A stretch of 64,000 nt of DNA from Bacteroidia bacterium (GTDB lineage Bacteria > Bacteroidota > Bacteroidia > 2-12-FULL-35-15): NCBI GenBank assembly GCA_016786925.1, contig JAEUTU010000063.1, positions 86,600 to 150,599 on the forward strand, given 5' to 3'. Below the pieces are notes generated by a model that worked only from the letters and a program-made list of their open reading frames with translations, searched no databases and was not told the origin of the DNA. Of the stretch, positions 39,674 to 47,697 are shown one piece after another. Position 1 is the first letter of the stretch, and every line of letters begins with the position of its first letter. The translations under genes were made by a program, and so were the position numbers.

Positions 39674-39693
39674 TCCCTTTTGAAAAAGAGGGA
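39674..39693 (+). other. Hairpin with GAAA tetraloop near the 5' end of the rpsF message
   Basis: TCCCTTTT pairs with AAGAGGGA (one G-U pair) around a GAAA loop. It lies at or just after the predicted transcription start, so its 5' side may be partly absent from the RNA. Confidence 0.35.
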
Positions 39694-39727
39694 TAATTAA
39701 ATTATTAACCAATTAAATTTTTAAACA

Positions 39728-40063
39728 ATGCTAAAACATTATGAAACCGTCTTCATTATGACTCCCGTTTTGTCTGATGATCAGGCAAAGGAGACGGTAA
39801 GTAAGTACAAAAAGATGCTTACAGACAATGGCTGCAAAATTGTTCATGAAGACGCTTGGGGTCTTCGCAAATTGCAGTATCCAATTCAAAAGAAAACTAC
39901 AGGATTCTATCATTTGATCGAATTCCAAGGTCCTGCTAAATTTGTTGCAGAACTTGAAGTAGCTTATAAACGTGATGAGCGTTTGTTACGTTTTTTAACT
40001 GTTGCTCTTGACAAACATGCAGTTGCATACAGCGAAAAACGCAGAAACAAAGCAAAAGCTTAA
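39728..40063 (+). CDS. rpsF: 30S ribosomal protein bS6
   Basis: 111 residues, the usual size. It starts LKHYETVFIMTPVLSDDQ, the first strand of the S6 fold, and contains GLRKLQYPIQKKTTGFYHLIEF, the conserved core. It binds bS18 on the platform of the small subunit. First gene of the standard rpsF-rpsR-rplI operon, with a strong promoter upstream. The start lacks a Shine-Dalgarno sequence and sits in an A/T-rich leader, as is usual in this phylum. Confidence 0.97.
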   Translation: MLKHYETVFIMTPVLSDDQAKETVSKYKKMLTDNGCKIVHEDAWGLRKLQYPIQKKTTGFYHLIEFQGPAKFVAELEVAYKRDERLLRFLTVALDKHAVAYSEKRRNKAKA

Positions 40064-40093
40064 TTATTGTTCAACAAACTAATTTAAAACATC

Positions 40094-40363
40094 ATGGCAT
40101 CAGATAATTCAGAGATCAGATATCTTACACCTCCAACAGTGGACGTGAAGAAAAAGAAATACTGCCGTTTCAAAAAGAGCGGTATTAAGTATATCGATTA
40201 CAAAGACGCAAACTTTTTATTAAAGTTCGTGAATGAGCAAGGTAAAATTTTACCTCGCAGATTAACAGGTACATCAGTTAAATATCAACGTAAAGTTTCT
40301 AAAGCAGTAAAGCGTGCTCGTCACTTAGCATTATTGCCTTATGTAGCTGATATGTTAAAATAA
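40094..40363 (+). CDS. rpsR: 30S ribosomal protein bS18
   Basis: 89 residues. The conserved S18 core is clear: [18 protein letters not shown], then [40 protein letters not shown]. It pairs with bS6 on the subunit platform. In Bacteroidota, bS6, bS18 and bS21 together shield the 16S rRNA 3' end. It is 30 bases after rpsF with no Shine-Dalgarno sequence. Confidence 0.98.
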   Translation: MASDNSEIRYLTPPTVDVKKKKYCRFKKSGIKYIDYKDANFLLKFVNEQGKILPRRLTGTSVKYQRKVSKAVKRARHLALLPYVADMLK

Positions 40364-40365
40364 TC

Positions 40366-40372
40366 AGGAGGT
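40366..40372 (+). promoter_or_regulatory. Perfect Shine-Dalgarno sequence before rplI
   Basis: AGGAGGT, six bases before the rplI ATG at 40379. It stands out because the other genes nearby, including rpsF and rpsR, have none. Confidence 0.8.
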
Positions 40373-40378
40373 AACAAC

Positions 40379-40828
40379 ATGGAAGTAATTTTAAAACAAG
40401 ACGTTAAAAACCTTGGATACAAGGATGACGTAGTAAAAGTAAGACCTGGTTACGGAAGAAATTTCTTAATTCCTAAAGGTTTAGCTGCGGTTGCAACTGA
40501 TTCAACTAAAAAAGTTTTAGCAGAAACAGTAAAGCAACGTGCTTTTAAAGAAGCTAAGATCAAAGCGGCTGCAGAAACAACTGCTGCTAAATTGAAAGAT
40601 ATGATCGTTAAGGTTGGTGCTAAAGTTGGCGAGTCCGGAAAAATTTTCGGTTCAGTTACTTCAGTTCAATTGGCTGATGCGATCAAGAAATTAGGTTACG
40701 ATGTGGATAGAAAAAACATTGAGATCGTAGATGCTGACAACGTAAAAACTGTTGGTACTTACACGGCTAATGTTCGTTTCCACAAAGAAGTTACCGGTAC
40801 AGTTTCTTTTGAAGTTGTTCAAGAATAA
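40379..40828 (+). CDS. rplI: 50S ribosomal protein bL9
   Basis: 149 residues, the usual size. N-terminal domain: MEVILKQDVKNLGYKDDVVKVRPGYGRNFLIPKGLA, the family signature. A long connecting helix follows (about 41-75) and then the C-terminal domain with GKIFGSVTS. It lies 15 bases after rpsR. Unlike its neighbours it is preceded by a perfect Shine-Dalgarno sequence. A strong terminator follows, so it ends the operon. Confidence 0.98.
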   Translation: MEVILKQDVKNLGYKDDVVKVRPGYGRNFLIPKGLAAVATDSTKKVLAETVKQRAFKEAKIKAAAETTAAKLKDMIVKVGAKVGESGKIFGSVTSVQLADAIKKLGYDVDRKNIEIVDADNVKTVGTYTANVRFHKEVTGTVSFEVVQE

Positions 40829-40842
40829 TTTTTTTGAATTAT

Positions 40843-40874
40843 AAAAAAAGGCTTCGCATTGCGAAGCCTTTTTT
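40843..40874 (+). terminator. Terminator of the rpsF operon
   Basis: Perfect stem AAAGGCTTCGC / GCGAAGCCTTT, loop ATT, then more T. Strong intrinsic terminator. Confidence 0.93.
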
Positions 40875-40891
40875 ATTTATGATCATCAAAT

Positions 40892-41230
40892 ATGGAAAAC
40901 ATCACTATTAAACAAGCGCAGCAGAGAGTGGACGAGTGGATCAACACACACGGAGTGCGTTACTTTTCTGAACTTACGAATATGGTAATCCTTACTGAAG
41001 AGGTGGGGGAAGTTGCCCGTATCATCTCCCGTGAATATGGAGAACAATCTTTCAAGAAAAAGGAAAAGGATAAAAAACTTTCAGATGAATTAGCGGATGT
41101 GCTTTTTGTGTTGATCTGTTTAGCGAACCAAACGGGAGTAGATCTTGAAAAAGCTTTTGAAAGAAACATGGAAAAGAAAACCAAACGTGATCATAAAAGG
41201 CATAAAGAAAATAAAAAGCTGAAGAAGTAA
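40892..41230 (+). CDS. MazG-like nucleotide pyrophosphohydrolase
   Basis: 112 residues of a single MazG/all-alpha NTP pyrophosphatase domain. The metal motif is in two halves: E37-x-x-E40 in TEEVGEVAR, and E66-x-x-D69 in DELADV. The tail is Lys-rich. Single-domain MazG proteins of this size hydrolyse non-standard nucleoside triphosphates, but the substrate here is unknown. Its 3' end and stop codon are inside a hairpin that serves as a terminator for the gene on the opposite strand. Confidence 0.88.
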   Translation: MENITIKQAQQRVDEWINTHGVRYFSELTNMVILTEEVGEVARIISREYGEQSFKKKEKDKKLSDELADVLFVLICLANQTGVDLEKAFERNMEKKTKRDHKRHKENKKLKK

Positions 41231-41245
41231 GTTTCTTCTTCAGCT
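41208..41245 (-). terminator. Terminator of the LOG-family gene, overlapping the mazG-like 3' end
   Basis: Perfect 11-base stem AGCTGAAGAAG / CTTCTTCAGCT with a seven-base loop. On the minus strand it is followed by TTTTTATTTTC. It overlaps the last codons and the stop of the gene on the plus strand, where no T tract follows. Confidence 0.75.
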
Positions 41246-41264
41246 ATTACGATCATAAGAATAT

Positions 41265-41978
41265 CTAGAAATTTGGTTTTAGCAAATACTTAGAGTAGAA
41301 TTCTGTGATAATTGCAACTGCTTCATCTGCCTCATCAACAATGTGAAATAGCTCCAGATCTTTTTCACTTATATTATGCTCTTCTAAAAGCATTGTTTGT
41401 TTTACCCATTCGATCAACCCTTCCCAGTATTTTTTTCCAACCAGTACAATAGGAAAATGAGCAACCTTGTTTGTTTGGATTAAGGTGATCGACTCGAACA
41501 ATTCATCCAATGTTCCAAATCCACCAGGCATAGCAATAAATCCTTGGGAATATTTTAAGAAGATCGTTTTTCTTACAAAGAAGTAATCGAAATTAATGTT
41601 CTTGTCATTATCAACGAAAGGGTTTGAACTTTGCTCAAATGGCAATACAATATTTAAACCTACCGATTTTCCTCCTCCGGCTTTTGCTCCTTTGTTGGCT
41701 GCTTCCATGATACCCGGACCACCACCGGTAATGACTCCATATCCTTCACGGGTAAGTTTGAATGCAATTTCTTCTGCAAGTTTGTAATAAGGATTGGTTG
41801 GCTTCGTTCGGGCAGAACCAAAAATGGAAACACAAGGTCCAATACGACTCATTTTTTCAAATCCTTCTACAAATTCACTCATGATCTTAAATATCTGCCA
41901 GGAGTCAGATGCTTTAATGTCATTCCAGTCTTTAGAAGCAAATGCTTTTCTTATTTTATCTTCATCGTTGTTTGTCAT
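41265..41978 (-). CDS. LOG family protein (TIGR00730)
   Basis: 237 residues, Rossmann-like. The signature PGGFGTLDELFE is present, with GGGPGIMEAANKGA before it. This is the nucleotide site of LOG/YgdH-type enzymes, which release base from nucleoside 5'-monophosphates (called cytokinin phosphoribohydrolase in plants). Whether this protein acts on cytokinin-like nucleotides or on AMP cannot be told. It is 17 bases after uvrA and is probably co-transcribed with it. Confidence 0.88.
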   Translation of the reverse strand: MTNNDEDKIRKAFASKDWNDIKASDSWQIFKIMSEFVEGFEKMSRIGPCVSIFGSARTKPTNPYYKLAEEIAFKLTREGYGVITGGGPGIMEAANKGAKAGGGKSVGLNIVLPFEQSSNPFVDNDKNINFDYFFVRKTIFLKYSQGFIAMPGGFGTLDELFESITLIQTNKVAHFPIVLVGKKYWEGLIEWVKQTMLLEEHNISEKDLELFHIVDEADEAVAIITEFYSKYLLKPNF

Positions 41979-41995
41979 GTAATAAATATCTGTGT

Positions 41996-44857
41996 TTAAT
42001 TTTTTAATTCTTCTTTTAAAAATTTGGCAGTATAGCTGACTTCATTGTTAATGATGTCTTCCGGTTTTCCAATGCAAAGAATTTCTCCACCACCATTTCC
42101 TCCTTCTAATCCAAGATCGATAATGTGATCAGCCACTTTGATGATGTCCATATTGTGCTCGATCACCAAAACCGTATTCCCGCTATCAACGAGTTTGTTT
42201 AATACTTCTAATAAGATCCGGATGTCTTCAAAATGTAAGCCTGTTGTCGGCTCATCTAAAATATAGAATGTGTTTCCAGTATCTTTCTTGCTCAATTCAG
42301 TTGCTAGTTTTACACGTTGTGCCTCACCACCGGATAGCGTTGTGCTTTGTTGCCCTAGTGTGATGTATCCTAGTCCAACATCCTGTAACGTTTTGATCTT
42401 TTGTATAATGGATGGTATACTTGAGAAAAATTCAACAGCATTATCAATCGTCATATTCAATACATCACTGATTGATTTTCCTTTGTATCGGATCTCCAGT
42501 GTTTCTTTATTATATCTCTTTCCATTACATGCTTCGCAATTAACATATACATCAGGAAGAAAATTCATTTCAATGGTTCTTAAACCGGCTCCTTGACAAG
42601 TTTCACATCTGCCTCCTTTTACATTGAACGAGAATCGTCCGGCTTTATAGCCTCTTATCTTGGCTTCAGGGATCTCTGCAAATAAATTTCTGATGTCTGA
42701 AAATACATTCGTATAGGTTGCAGGATTGCTTCTTGGCGTTCTTCCGATAGGTGATTGATCGATATCAATTACTTTGTCAATATGCTCTAATCCGGATATT
42801 GATTTGTAAGGCATCGGCTTTTTTTCAGATCGGTAGAAATGTTTACTTAAAATGGGGTAGAGGGTTTCATTGATCAGTGTTGATTTCCCACTGCCTGAAA
42901 CTCCGGTAACACAAATGAACTTACCTAAAGGAAATTCAACGGAAACATTTTTAAGATTGTTTCCATGAGCACCTTTTAAAAACAACGATTTTCCAATTCC
43001 TTTCCTACGTTCTTTTGGAACAGTTATTCCTTTCACTCCATTAATGTAGTCGGAGGTAAGTGTATGGTATTTTAAGATCTCTTTTGGTGTTCCTTGTGCA
43101 ATCACTTTTCCTCCATGAATGCCGGCAGCTGGTCCGATATCCAAAACATGATCAGCTGCAAGGATCATTTCTTTATCGTGTTCAACTACAAGGACAGAAT
43201 TTCCGATTTCTTTTAAGTTTTTTAATGCGGTAATCAGTCTGACATTATCTCTTTGGTGTAAACCTATACTTGGCTCATCTAAAATGTATAATACACCAAC
43301 TAATTGTGATCCGATCTGTGTAGCTAATCGAATTCGCTGTGCCTCACCACCGGAAAGTGTTCTGGAACTTCTGTTGAGTGTCAGGTAATCTAAACCAACA
43401 TCTAATAAAAACTGAATACGTGCCCGGATTTCTTTTAAAACTTCTTTGGCAATAGTATTCTGTTTTGTATCCAAACGACTTTCAATATTTTTAAACCATT
43501 CGTTCAGTTCGCTAATTCCCAGTTGAGATAATTCAGCAATGTTTTTATTGTCGATCTTAAAATAAAGTGATTCCTGTTTTAGTCTTGTTCCATTGCACTT
43601 CGGACAAGTAACTTTATTCATAAAGCCCTGTATCCACTTTTCAATTGTTGGCGAGCTTTGCTCGTCATTTTGTTTCGCTATAAAGTTGGCAATGCCTTCA
43701 AATGCTATGCTGTAGCTGGTTGCTGCGCTATCGGAATATTGTTTGATCTTAAATACTTCATCTGAGCCAAAAAGAATAGTATTCATGGCATCTTCTGAAA
43801 TGTCCTCAACCGGTGTATCCAAAGTAAATCCGTATTTATCACCAATTGCTTCTAATTGCTTAAATATCCAGGTTCCTTTATAAGGGCCAATAGGAGCAAT
43901 CGCTCCTTTTTTAATAGTTGATTTTTTATTTGGAATGATCTTATTGATGTCTATTTCTGAAACAACTCCCAAACCATTACACTTATGACAAGCTCCATAG
44001 GGTGAGTTGAATGAAAATAGATTGGGTTGTGGTTCATCATAGGAAACGCCTGATGTTGGGCACATCAAATGACGGGAATAGTATTCTACTTTTCCATATT
44101 CATCTTCAAAAGTTCCTTTTTCAAAGGGTTGTACCATGATGATGCCTTTTCCTTGTTTCATGGCTAATTGTAATGATTCAGAGATACGCGGACGTGAATC
44201 GGCATTTACTTCTAACCTGTCAATTACGATCTCAATATCGTGTACCTTATATCTGTCAAGTTGAATGCGTTTCGTTAATTCAACAACTTCTCCATCGATA
44301 CGGACACGAAGGAACCCCCATTTTTTGATCTGCTCAAATAATTCACGGTAATGTCCTTTTCTTCCTTTTACAACAGGTGCCAGGATCAATACTTTCTTGT
44401 CGTAAAATTTTTCAAGAATGAGATCAATGATTTGATCGTCTGAATAACGAACCATCTTTTCTCCTGTAACATAACTGAATGCTTCAGATGCACGCGCGTA
44501 TAATAATCGCAAAAAATCGTATATCTCAGTAATCGTTCCGACAGTAGAACGGGGATTTTTATTTACTGTTTTTTGTTCAATGGAAATGACAGGGCTAAGG
44601 CCGGTTATTTTGTCAACATCCGGACGTTCCATGTTGCCTAAAAATTGGCGTGCATAAGCTGAAAAACTTTCAATATAGCGTCTTTGACCTTCTGCATATA
44701 TTGTGTCAAAGGCCAACGAAGACTTCCCACTTCCGCTCAATCCTGTTATAACTACCAATTGATTGCGTGGAATTGAAACATCTATATTTTTAAGGTTGTG
44801 AACCCGGGCACCAACAACTTCTAAAAAATCACTTTCACTTATCTTTTCCATTGACAT
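41996..44857 (-). CDS. uvrA: Excinuclease ABC subunit A
   Basis: 953 residues, full length. UvrA finds bulky DNA lesions and loads UvrB. Two ABC modules: Walker A GLSGSGKSS (near residue 40) and GVSGSGKST, each with LSGGEAQR and a Walker B with DEPS or DEPT. Zinc modules: CPKCNGTRL, and CETCQGAG with CEACNGKRY. The insertion-domain module has CHKCNGLG, but its first pair is degenerate (CPTSG, with Ser in place of Cys), a change I believe is common in this phylum. It has a good promoter upstream and is followed by the LOG gene. Confidence 0.97.
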   Translation of the reverse strand: MSMEKISESDFLEVVGARVHNLKNIDVSIPRNQLVVITGLSGSGKSSLAFDTIYAEGQRRYIESFSAYARQFLGNMERPDVDKITGLSPVISIEQKTVNKNPRSTVGTITEIYDFLRLLYARASEAFSYVTGEKMVRYSDDQIIDLILEKFYDKKVLILAPVVKGRKGHYRELFEQIKKWGFLRVRIDGEVVELTKRIQLDRYKVHDIEIVIDRLEVNADSRPRISESLQLAMKQGKGIIMVQPFEKGTFEDEYGKVEYYSRHLMCPTSGVSYDEPQPNLFSFNSPYGACHKCNGLGVVSEIDINKIIPNKKSTIKKGAIAPIGPYKGTWIFKQLEAIGDKYGFTLDTPVEDISEDAMNTILFGSDEVFKIKQYSDSAATSYSIAFEGIANFIAKQNDEQSSPTIEKWIQGFMNKVTCPKCNGTRLKQESLYFKIDNKNIAELSQLGISELNEWFKNIESRLDTKQNTIAKEVLKEIRARIQFLLDVGLDYLTLNRSSRTLSGGEAQRIRLATQIGSQLVGVLYILDEPSIGLHQRDNVRLITALKNLKEIGNSVLVVEHDKEMILAADHVLDIGPAAGIHGGKVIAQGTPKEILKYHTLTSDYINGVKGITVPKERRKGIGKSLFLKGAHGNNLKNVSVEFPLGKFICVTGVSGSGKSTLINETLYPILSKHFYRSEKKPMPYKSISGLEHIDKVIDIDQSPIGRTPRSNPATYTNVFSDIRNLFAEIPEAKIRGYKAGRFSFNVKGGRCETCQGAGLRTIEMNFLPDVYVNCEACNGKRYNKETLEIRYKGKSISDVLNMTIDNAVEFFSSIPSIIQKIKTLQDVGLGYITLGQQSTTLSGGEAQRVKLATELSKKDTGNTFYILDEPTTGLHFEDIRILLEVLNKLVDSGNTVLVIEHNMDIIKVADHIIDLGLEGGNGGGEILCIGKPEDIINNEVSYTAKFLKEELKN

Positions 44858-44902
44858 TTTCTTTCCTGATATCTTATGATTTTAATCTTTTCATAAGCAT
44901 AA

Positions 44903-44933
44903 CAAAGATAAGGAAGTATTGTTGGATGGACAA
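44903..44933 (-). promoter_or_regulatory. Promoter of uvrA
   Basis: On the minus strand, TTG (44933-44931), 20 bases, then TATCTTTG (44910-44903). It is 46 bases before the uvrA ATG. No SOS-type operator is recognised. Confidence 0.7.
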
Positions 44934-44951
44934 GAATATAAGGCAAGAAGA

Positions 44952-44959
44952 GGGGGGGG
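44952..44959. repeat. G8 homopolymer
   Basis: Eight G in a row in the gap between the lytic transglycosylase and uvrA. Unusual for this AT-rich DNA. Confidence 0.8.
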
Positions 44960-44967
44960 TAATAAAA

Positions 44968-46038
44968 TCAGTGCGTTTTTATGCTATCGGAAACGGGACT
45001 GGTCAAAGATGTTGTTGAGGAATCTTTTTGGGTATTTGTAAAGGTGGGTAGTACTTCTTTCTCGATATCGTTTAATTTGGTTCCTTTTTTAGGGAATGCA
45101 ATAACATATTTCTTTTTGTTAGTATTGCTTAGCGAGTTTGTTAATAGCCAAGGATTTAAATTTATTAATGTCTCGCGGTCATATCCCTGAGCGATAGCAA
45201 ATGCAGTTAGGTCATGTATCGTACTGTCGATGGTTATCTTTTTTAATGAAGGAACACCGTACAGATCTTTTTTACTGATCTTGTAGCCATATACATGTGG
45301 CCGAGCCAAAATTTCTTTAACAGCTAGAACTTTGTAGATATATCTTGCGGTTTCAGCCGTGAGTAACAACTTATAATAATTCTCTGTGTTTTGTTTATTA
45401 AGTTGCGATTGAATGCCTCCCATTCCTCTGTTATAGGAGGCTGCAACCAAGGTCCAGTTGTTAAACATCTTGTAGGCTTCTTTAAAATATTTACAAGCCG
45501 CTTCTGTTGATTTTTCAACGTGATATCGTTCATCTACTTCGCTCGTAATTTCTAGGCCATATCCTCTTGCTGTTACATCAATTAGTTGCCAAAAACCGGT
45601 TGCTCCTTGTGGTGAAACCGCATTTGTAAGCTGACTTTCAACAATGGCTAAGTATTTAAAATCTTCCGGGATGTCGTTTTTTTTCAATATAGGCTCAATA
45701 ACAGGAAACCATCTGCTGGCTCTTTTATGAAGAAACAAGGAATGCGTTTGTTCATAGATATTTTTTTGTAATTCTCTTGCGATTGCTTTTCTTACACTTG
45801 GCTCTTTTACCGGTACTTTCTCTCCTGCAAAGGTCATGTTTTTAGGGATTGTTACTTTAAAAGAGTTGTAGTTTTCACTAAAATAATCTTCGTAATTTGA
45901 ATCGATTTTTTTTGTGGAATTATAGAACGCAATCAGCTCGAAAATACTTGTTAATAGTATAATTGAAAGTAATGCTATAAGTATTTTCTTATGGCGAAGA
46001 GTAAATCGTTTTATGTTAACGAAATATGACTTAAGCAT
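44968..46038 (-). CDS. Membrane-anchored lytic murein transglycosylase (SLT domain, LysM-like tail)
   Basis: 356 residues. A membrane anchor lies at about residues 18-40. The SLT lysozyme-like domain (about 95-250) has the catalytic Glu in LAIVESQLTNAVSPQGATGFWQL and the later AASYNRGMGGI motif. The C-terminal 80 residues include a LysM-like unit (HDLTAFAIAQGYDRETLINLNP...YVIAFP), as in MltD. It cuts glycan strands of peptidoglycan. It overlaps the WecA-like gene by eight bases (ATGCTTAA), so it is coupled to it. In this operon it may open the wall for polysaccharide export. Confidence 0.88.
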   Translation of the reverse strand: MLKSYFVNIKRFTLRHKKILIALLSIILLTSIFELIAFYNSTKKIDSNYEDYFSENYNSFKVTIPKNMTFAGEKVPVKEPSVRKAIARELQKNIYEQTHSLFLHKRASRWFPVIEPILKKNDIPEDFKYLAIVESQLTNAVSPQGATGFWQLIDVTARGYGLEITSEVDERYHVEKSTEAACKYFKEAYKMFNNWTLVAASYNRGMGGIQSQLNKQNTENYYKLLLTAETARYIYKVLAVKEILARPHVYGYKISKKDLYGVPSLKKITIDSTIHDLTAFAIAQGYDRETLINLNPWLLTNSLSNTNKKKYVIAFPKKGTKLNDIEKEVLPTFTNTQKDSSTTSLTSPVSDSIKTH

Positions 46039-47113
46039 TATTTTTTTTCTTGAATTTTTGTGTTGGAGAGTACAAAAACCAGAATAATGCAATAAAGTAA
46101 ATGCTGAAAAGAGTAATATGCAAATACCCCCAATCCTTGATATACTTTATGATCAGTATATTGAAAAACATGGAAACAAGGCAAATGCCAATATACAATA
46201 TTGCAATTCTTTTTTCTGTAAGCCCACTATAAAATAAAAAATGTGTTGTATGATCTTTTCCACCAATGAATGGTGAAGATCCTCTTGCTAAACGGTTAAT
46301 CGTTACTGTGGTTGTGTCAATAATTGGAATGGCGAAGGTTAAAATTGTAACAAAGAACTGTTTGGATTGAATTAATTCACCATTTACATCAGGAGTGTTC
46401 CAAAAGTAGATAATACCCATTGCCCCTAAATAAAGTCCTAAAAATTGACTGCCGGTATCGCCCATGAACATTTTTGAAGGATGCCAGTTAAAATATAAGA
46501 AACCTATTAATGCTCCGGCAACCCCAATAAGTAATAATATATTTACATTGTAAAAATCATGATTCACAAAAACGATAAATAATGCACTAATCAATATGGT
46601 GACAGAGACGCTTGCTGTAATACCGTCCATATTATCAAGCATGTTGATTGAATTCATCAGTCCTATGATCCAAAATATGGTCATTCCATAATTAACAATG
46701 GTATCAGTGAAGATGGAGATATGCGTTCCTGTGCTTATAAGAATAAGCGCGCAACCTATTTGAACAAATAGCTTTAGCAATGGTTTAGTGTTATAGGCAT
46801 CATCGGATAATCCCATAAGAAAAGCCAATGTAGATGCAGCAAGTATTCCAAGTAATTTTTTATTGAATAATGCCTGGTTTTGTTCAAAAAGAACGGGGTA
46901 AACAGATAATGACATTAAGAAGATCAAGTAAAATGAGATTCCACCTAATGCCGGTTTTACTTGTGGACTCCATCGAATGATCTTGTCATCAGGATTTCTG
47001 ATTCCTAATGAAGATGCAAAATTCAGAAAGAGATTGTTAACGATGAATGAAATGAGAACCGAACTAATGAAGTAAGCTGTATAAACTAATATTAAATATA
47101 CGGTATTGCTCAT
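46031..47113 (-). CDS. WecA/MraY-like undecaprenyl-phosphate sugar-phosphate transferase
   Basis: 360 residues with about ten membrane segments. Signatures of the family: DDAYNTKP (acidic pair), NSINMLDNMDG, and GDTGSQFLGL, followed by the cytoplasmic loop GSSPFIGGKDHTTH with the sugar-recognition HxxH-type motif. These enzymes start polysaccharide or O-antigen units by putting a GlcNAc-1-phosphate-type sugar on the lipid carrier. WecA-like is preferred to MraY because of the surrounding polysaccharide genes. It is 40 bases after rmlC. Confidence 0.88.
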   Translation of the reverse strand: MSNTVYLILVYTAYFISSVLISFIVNNLFLNFASSLGIRNPDDKIIRWSPQVKPALGGISFYLIFLMSLSVYPVLFEQNQALFNKKLLGILAASTLAFLMGLSDDAYNTKPLLKLFVQIGCALILISTGTHISIFTDTIVNYGMTIFWIIGLMNSINMLDNMDGITASVSVTILISALFIVFVNHDFYNVNILLLIGVAGALIGFLYFNWHPSKMFMGDTGSQFLGLYLGAMGIIYFWNTPDVNGELIQSKQFFVTILTFAIPIIDTTTVTINRLARGSSPFIGGKDHTTHFLFYSGLTEKRIAILYIGICLVSMFFNILIIKYIKDWGYLHITLFSIYFIALFWFLYSPTQKFKKKNNA

Positions 47114-47153
47114 GATTGCTTATTGTAACGATAAAAAAAATAATTCGGTTACA

Positions 47154-47696
47154 TTAAAATTGACTCTTGAATTTATTGAAGGCTTCTCCTACTTTGTCTT
47201 TTTCGGACAATACAGGATTTTTAATATCCCAATTAATATTGAGGACCGGGTCATTCCACAAAATACAGCCTTCCGATGCCTTATTGTAGTAGTTTGTACA
47301 CTTGTAACTAAAGATAGTGTTGTTTTCGAGTGTTAAAAATCCGTGTGCAAACCCTTCCGGAATCCAGAATTGGGTTTTGTTTTGCTCATTAAGTATAATC
47401 GAAAAATGTTCTCCGTATGTTTTCGAATTTTTTCTAATGTCAACAGCAATGTCTAATACTGCTCCTTTTATAACACGAACCAATTTGCCTTGTGCGAAAG
47501 GAGGGTTTTGAAAGTGAAGTCCTCTTAATACCCCTGCTTGCGATAATGATTGGTTGTCCTGTACAAAGTCGACATTGATTCCATTCGTAATAAAATCACT
47601 TTTATTATACGATTCAAAAAAATGGCCCCTATCGTCTTCGAATACCTTTGGCTGAATAATTAATAATCCTTCTATTGGAGTTTTTGTAATTTCCAT
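47154..47696 (-). CDS. rfbC: dTDP-4-dehydrorhamnose 3,5-epimerase
   Basis: 180 residues, a cupin epimerase of the rhamnose pathway. Family motifs: LLIIQPKVFEDDRGHFFESYN, GVLRGLHFQ with the catalytic His, and FWIPEGFAHGFLTL. The second catalytic residue, a Tyr in TNYYN, is also present. The other dTDP-rhamnose genes (rfbA, rfbB, rfbD) are not in this window, so dTDP-sugar supply must come from elsewhere. It lies one base after the tyrosine kinase stop. Confidence 0.93.
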   Translation of the reverse strand: MEITKTPIEGLLIIQPKVFEDDRGHFFESYNKSDFITNGINVDFVQDNQSLSQAGVLRGLHFQNPPFAQGKLVRVIKGAVLDIAVDIRKNSKTYGEHFSIILNEQNKTQFWIPEGFAHGFLTLENNTIFSYKCTNYYNKASEGCILWNDPVLNINWDIKNPVLSEKDKVGEAFNKFKSQF

Positions 47697-47697
47697 A

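Noticed and set aside
45679..45686. A-run (eight A) in the lytic transglycosylase as a slippage site
   Set aside because: It is shorter than the dnaX run, lies before the catalytic domain, and truncation would give no sensible product.
46031..47113. Identity as MraY of the peptidoglycan pathway
   Set aside because: Sequence motifs allow both, but the neighbours are polysaccharide genes, not the mur/fts cluster, and the loop motif fits WecA-like enzymes better.
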